Below are positions 60,601 to 64,000 of a stretch of 64,000 nt of DNA, one piece after another (positions within the stretch are counted from its first letter, which is position 1; each line of letters begins with the position of its first letter). The DNA is from Strongylocentrotus purpuratus. Lineage: Eukaryota; Echinodermata; Echinoidea; Camarodonta; Strongylocentrotidae. The notes beneath the pieces were generated by a model. That model searched no databases. It worked only from the letters and a program-made list of their open reading frames with translations, and was not told the DNA's origin. The DNA lies in NCBI RefSeq assembly GCF_000002235.5, contig NW_022145539.1:1621110-1685109 (forward strand), given 5' to 3'. A program made the position numbers and the translations under genes.

Positions 60601-61966
60601 TGCACATGCAAATTACACAAATTATATTCTAAGCTGACTGGTACCCTGCTACATTTGTAACTGACGTTTGAGATGTCTTTTGCAGTAATTATTAAAGCAA
60701 AGGAATTATATTGAATTTGTTTACTTGCATTTACACTTGTGATCTTTTCACTTTTCTTGCAGCGTTATCACATCAATGTGGAGAGTCTTGAGTCGATAGG
60801 GGAACTTGGTTTTGGAAGCTGTGGCCATGTGATTCGTATGAGGCACAAGGAGAGCGGTACAATACTAGCGGTCAAGGTAAGTTGTGACCTTAACAGAATT
60901 AACCCCTATGTAGCCGGTCAGAGTTTGCTGAAGATTGAAATGAATCCTCAAATTGGCACTAATTGTTTTTTAATTTCCACTATTTCATAGTTAAAGGTAA
61001 AGATCAGTTTTGGAAACACCCCCTCTCAAAAAATGAAATGAAAGCTCTTATTACCAATCATGTGAAAGAATATGATTTGCCGAGAAACCGCCTACTAATT
61101 GATATATTTGGTAAATTATTATATCTATTTGGACCTGATAGATATCGCGCACGTGTCACGCACATGTCGCGTACATGTAGTCCTATATATATCTTTCTGT
61201 GCTCAGTGCTTGTAACTTTACCAAGACTGGGCCAAATTTCTTATCATTTTGATGATTCCAGAACCTTGCAGTACACACCAATACTTATATGCTAGATTAT
61301 CAACCTTTTCTGATCGATTCCACACCGTTTCTTTCACAATGCAATAGCATGACCATAACTGGTCTCTATCTTTAAGAAATATGAAAATGTACATGTAAGT
61401 TAATTGAACCAATGTGCATGAAAATGAAAAATAATCAACAAGAAATTGCCACTTTGTACACAAACATAGTGCTTATTAATTTCACACCCCATTGCCAATT
61501 TAGAGATTTCAGTGATTGCTTTTGATTAAATCGTTCTCATTCATGAGCGCTATAATGAACCGCAACAGAAATTGACCCAACTTAACTTCAGATATTCAAC
61601 TGGTTGAATATTAGATCTTGAAGCAATACTTCTGAAAAATGCTTTCTGAGATACATGGATGTTCGATTGGAGGGGAAAATAGGCATGGCATTTTTCTTTT
61701 AAACCTCAAAATCTTTTTGAAAAACCAAGCAATTTTTATTACATGTTAAAGGTGTTAGTGTTACAAGCAAAAAGTGCTACGCTTGGTCAAATTTTAAAGG
61801 AAATAAAAAAACAAATTGTATGTTTATTTATTCATTTTTCTTGCAGCAAATGCGGAGATCCGGAAATAAAGAGGAGAACAAGAGAATTCTAATGGACTTG
61901 GATGTTGTACTCAAAAGTCATAATTGCCCTTTCATCGTGCAATGCTTAGGGGCCATAGTAACGCCT
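51655..61966 (+). CDS. MAP2K7: Dual-specificity MAP kinase kinase 7 (MKK7/JNKK2), 5' part, exons 1-5
   Basis: Exons: 51655-51790, 56259-56367, 58299-58365, 60763-60876, 61847-61966; the gene runs off the right edge inside intron 5. They encode residues 1-182 with matching phases and GT-AG introns. MKK7 phosphorylates and activates JNK in stress signalling. The N-terminus MSSSLDLRQKLNQLQ is a short helix as in human MKK7, followed by a JNK-docking-like site RKERPSIDFNLES (basic cluster then I-D-F-N-L). Exon 3 encodes IDRKLQEIMKQTG. Exon 4 holds the glycine loop GELGFGSCGHV (about 117-127) and the beta-3 lysine LAVK at 142. Exon 5, RRSGNKEENKRILMDLDVVL, is nearly identical to vertebrate MKK7 and separates it from MKK4. 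The ATG at 51655 is chosen because the in-frame codons upstream hold no other ATG. Confidence 0.95.
52318..53100 (+). repeat. Direct repeat pair of about 140 bp
   Basis: TTTTATGGGTTGTCCATCTT at 52328 and TTTTATGGGTTGTCCGTCTT at 52969 open two copies. They run in parallel through AAGGATTTAT, GTCTCTGTAC and CGCCAA for about 140 bases, one outside and one inside the composite element. Confidence 0.7.
52481..53327. mobile_element. Composite inverted-repeat element (GTAGGGGCGCTGGTCC ends) in MKK7 intron 1
   Basis: Left end CAGTAGGGGCGCTGGTCCGA; right end TCGGACCAGCGCCCCTACTG. An internal copy of the right end ends at about 53216, so there are two stacked ends. Stem motifs alternate: ATCGTCCTCATAAACGAGGA, TGTTTATGAGGAC, TCGTTTATGCGGAC. 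A related half-end lies at 52187-52233. Confidence 0.7.
53539..55554. mobile_element. 2.0-kb hAT-like nonautonomous transposon in MKK7 intron 1
   Basis: TAGGGATGTCAGAC and GTCTAACATCCCTA are inverted ends. GTATAGG flanks both sides (53532-53538, 55555-55561), a 7- or 8-bp target duplication as hAT elements make. No transposase frame was recognised inside; small frames at 53689-54026 and 54652-54846 have no known match. Confidence 0.75.
55010..55178 (+). promoter_or_regulatory. Two RFX X-box-like palindromes
   Basis: GTTGCCATGGCAAC (55010-55023) is a perfect X-box palindrome and GTTTCCATGGCAAC (55165-55178) a near one, 155 bp apart. They sit in a duplicated context within the hAT-like element. 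Function unproven. Confidence 0.35.
56962..57117. mobile_element. MITE family E, copy in MKK7 intron 2
   Basis: GGGCCTTGTTTCATAAAACT and TTTTTATAAAAGAAGACCC with TTGTTATCGATAACAA and TTGTTATTGATAACAA inside. Confidence 0.8.
57420..57545 (+). repeat. Retroelement 3' tail with hairpin and (ATT)n
   Basis: GTAAAGCGCATAGAG faces ATTATGCGCTATATAAA, then (TTA)n. This matches the hairpin-plus-tail form of CR1-like 3' ends. MKK7 intron 2. Confidence 0.55.
59576..59857. mobile_element. MITE family D-related copy in MKK7 intron 3
   Basis: GGGGAGTGTTTCACAAAGAA and GTCTTTGTGAAACACTCCCC are inverted, with ATGGCAGGCCGTTCATGTCC near the left and CCATAGTTAAGTCCAACTTA near the right. Confidence 0.8.
60991..61375 (-). 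mobile_element. MITE family F, reversed copy in MKK7 intron 4
   Basis: TTAAAGGTAAAGATCAGTTT and ACTGGTCTCTATCTTTAA ends; the body is the reverse of 49627-50001. It starts about 115 bp after exon 4. Confidence 0.8.
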
Positions 61967-62147
61967 GTAAGTATACACCAAGGTCATAGGTCATTTGTCT
62001 TTCGTTAATCCAATGTGTCCGCCATGGCTTGGGTGTCTGGGATGCTGAAATTATTATTGTTTTCATAATTATTTTTTTATTCACCAAAGTCAAAGACATG
62101 AAATAAGTGAATACAAAGCATCAGTAAGGTTTACATTTTTAAGTCAC

Positions 62148-62450
62148 ATAAATGTCAGGAAAAGATAATGATTAACTAGATTATTAAACAGGAAGGTCTT
62201 CTTTTCCAATCCATTTGACTTAAAATAAATACCACAGAATAGCAAGATACAACAAATAATGAATGGCAGGTATAAGCAGGCATGATATCACATGGATGCC
62301 AGGAAAAGAACAAGATTAACTAAATAACTATAGCCGGGGAATCTCGTTTTCCAATCCATTTGACTTTATATAAATAAATAGCACAGAATAGCAAGATGCA
62401 ACAGATAATGAATTTGCAAGTGTAAGCAAGCATGACAGGATCAGAAAAGT
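62148..62450 (+). repeat. Tandem duplication of about 150 bp
   Basis: GTCAGGAAAAG, TTTTCCAATCCATTTGACTT and CACAGAATAGCAAGAT occur in the same order twice, about 145-150 bp apart. MKK7 intron 5. Confidence 0.8.
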
Positions 62451-63196
62451 ATTAAAAGCTAACATAAAATATAAATAAAAAGAGTATTAGTATTGGTTTG
62501 GGAGGTCAGATGGTAAAGGTCACAGGATCATTAATTAATGAACGTACATACTAGGCGTAGGAATATATTAGAGACACAGTCGCATTCTTCTTGATGAACG
62601 GTGGTTTACTGGGTCATGTTGGGACAGGTCTTTTTGGCAATGTCCCATATACTGTAGACCCTATGAACAGACACATCAATCGCCATTGCTCTATGTACAT
62701 TACCATGATCTATTAACCCATTGAGGACATTATTCATTTTAGGACTAAATTGATCACATGTAATGTTCTTCAAATTGGGAACAATAATATTGTAATTTTA
62801 TTGCTACATTGTTGAAATAAATTGCAATGTCTCTGAAAACAATAAAAAATAAGGTAGGAGATTGTCAATAAATTGACAATTTTGATTAAAAAAACACAAT
62901 GATTTTGAATCTCACAGCGGGTTGCCAATTTCAGAATTTTTGGAGCTTATTTTTGTTTTTAAAATTCCTAGCATCAAACGCAATAAATATAGTCATGAAA
63001 CAAAAATAGATGTAGTGTCTGCTACTTTTGTTTGCCCTTTGTGAATGTGTACATATATATCTTGCCTATTTTTTAGGGCTCTTAATAACAACAATTATTG
63101 AGCCAAACCACAAATTGCAAAGGAGACAATCGGTTATTAAATACACCTGTAGCTTCCCCTATGAAAGGAAGCTGCCCATTCCCTTTGTTCAGTCTA

Positions 63197-63325
63197 GTGT
63201 CCAGGGGGGTTTTCACAAAGACTAAGATTAATTTTAAGTTGGACTTAACTATGGCAGGCCGTTCATGCCACTAGTTCCTCTAAACATTCCTGACATTGGT
63301 TTCTCAAGGGACATATAGATAGGGA
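63197..63325. mobile_element. MITE family D-related copy, left part only
   Basis: GGGGGGTTTTCACAAAGACT and ATGGCAGGCCGTTCATGCCA match the 59576 copy. It breaks off after TTTCTCAAGGGACATA, where a different sequence begins. Confidence 0.6.
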
Positions 63326-63327
63326 CA

Positions 63328-64000
63328 CTGAATTCCGCGATCACGGAAAACGGACGGAATTCACGGAATTGACCATTTGAAACGGAAAATGCAATTTCGA
63401 AAGGAAAATCGCGGAAAACCCCTTTTACCCCAAAACTTTTCATTTTTCAAGAAGAAAATCGTAAAACTTACACTATTTTTGTGACTCGTTATGCAGTTAA
63501 AAAATATTGGGCCTCAAATCATGGTTAATAATTCCGAATATTTAGCGATATTCGTCAGATTCTTAGGAGACCGGGCGCTGCCATTTTGTTTCGCTGGACC
63601 AATAGAGATCATGGCGTAAAACACGGTACAAATAGCAGCGAAACAATCCGATTATGCCAGCTAGGCGCCTAGTATTACGTAGAAGTAATACTAGGCACAC
63701 ACACGCCAGTAGCGGCGCTACGTGCGGCGAGATTGTACACACGCTGTTGTACAGTTCGAAAAAGGGGCTGGCATGTGCGCCTAAAATCGATCGATCGCGG
63801 ACATGACAGCCAAGACTGAAAATGTTTTCGTTGACGTCGGTACTACTCTGCATTTCCGTCAAGAATATGTCGTGTTCTGATACATTCAGCTGACTTTAGT
63901 CTGCTAGTCTAAGTTCAAATTTGAAGTTGGTAAATCTAAACATTTGATAATTTTTCGTAGGTCTAGCCTAGACTCTAGGGCCCGTAGGGGTCTATATTTT
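63328..64000. mobile_element. Unclassified element running off the right edge
   Basis: Starts at GGGACACTGAATTCCGCG within the D-type copy. It contains repeated ACGGAATTCACGGAATT, ACGGAAAATGC and TCGCGGAAAA phrases and then CpG-richer sequence. The right end is outside, so family and length are unknown; 63560-64000 could also be unique sequence. Confidence 0.35.

Overview
The window is eukaryotic nuclear DNA from a marine invertebrate deuterostome. The exon and protein content, the A+T-rich long introns and the density of short inverted-repeat elements fit an echinoderm such as a sea urchin best; the species cannot be fixed from sequence alone. Three protein-coding genes could be assembled exon by exon from reading frame, GT-AG boundaries and phase. 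(1) Mitoguardin (MIGA/FAM73), minus strand, coding 11041 down to 1882: 11 coding exons, 521 codons plus stop, with a probable noncoding first exon near 12571-12760. (2) Medium-chain acyl-CoA dehydrogenase (ACADM), plus strand, coding 17952-35541: 11 exons, 426 codons plus stop, apparently complete with its catalytic glutamate. (3) The 5' part of MAP kinase kinase 7 (MAP2K7/MKK7), plus strand, coding from 51655: five exons giving residues 1-182, up to early in the kinase domain; the rest lies past the right edge.

Layout: 1-12760 is mitoguardin with repeat-filled introns. 12760-17900 is a 5-kb divergent intergenic stretch holding G-run-bearing short elements, a LINE reverse-transcriptase fragment and a degenerate minisatellite. 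17900-35541 is ACADM, whose introns hold a 120-bp tandem array split by an insertion, LINE and SINE pieces, a 1.44-kb hAT-like element and MITEs nested in MITEs. 37071-41250 is a large near-perfect inverted duplication (arms about 1.8 kb, spacer 359 bp) carrying two head-to-head copies of a gene that looks like a divergent FEN1/XPG-type PIN-domain nuclease, inserted inside an older hairpin element. 41251-48960 is intergenic with SINE, MITE and microsatellite sequence. 48960-64000 is MKK7 with a possible alternative first exon, a 2.0-kb hAT-like element and a composite inverted-repeat element in intron 1.

Mitoguardin (outer mitochondrial membrane protein for fusion and lipid transfer) and MCAD (matrix beta-oxidation) are neighbours transcribed away from each other; their human homologues MIGA1 and ACADM both lie in 1p31.1, so the pairing may be old linkage. 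MKK7 is a JNK-pathway kinase with no evident functional tie to the other two. No prokaryotic features (operons, CRISPR, terminators) are present, and I found no free-standing tRNA or rRNA gene.
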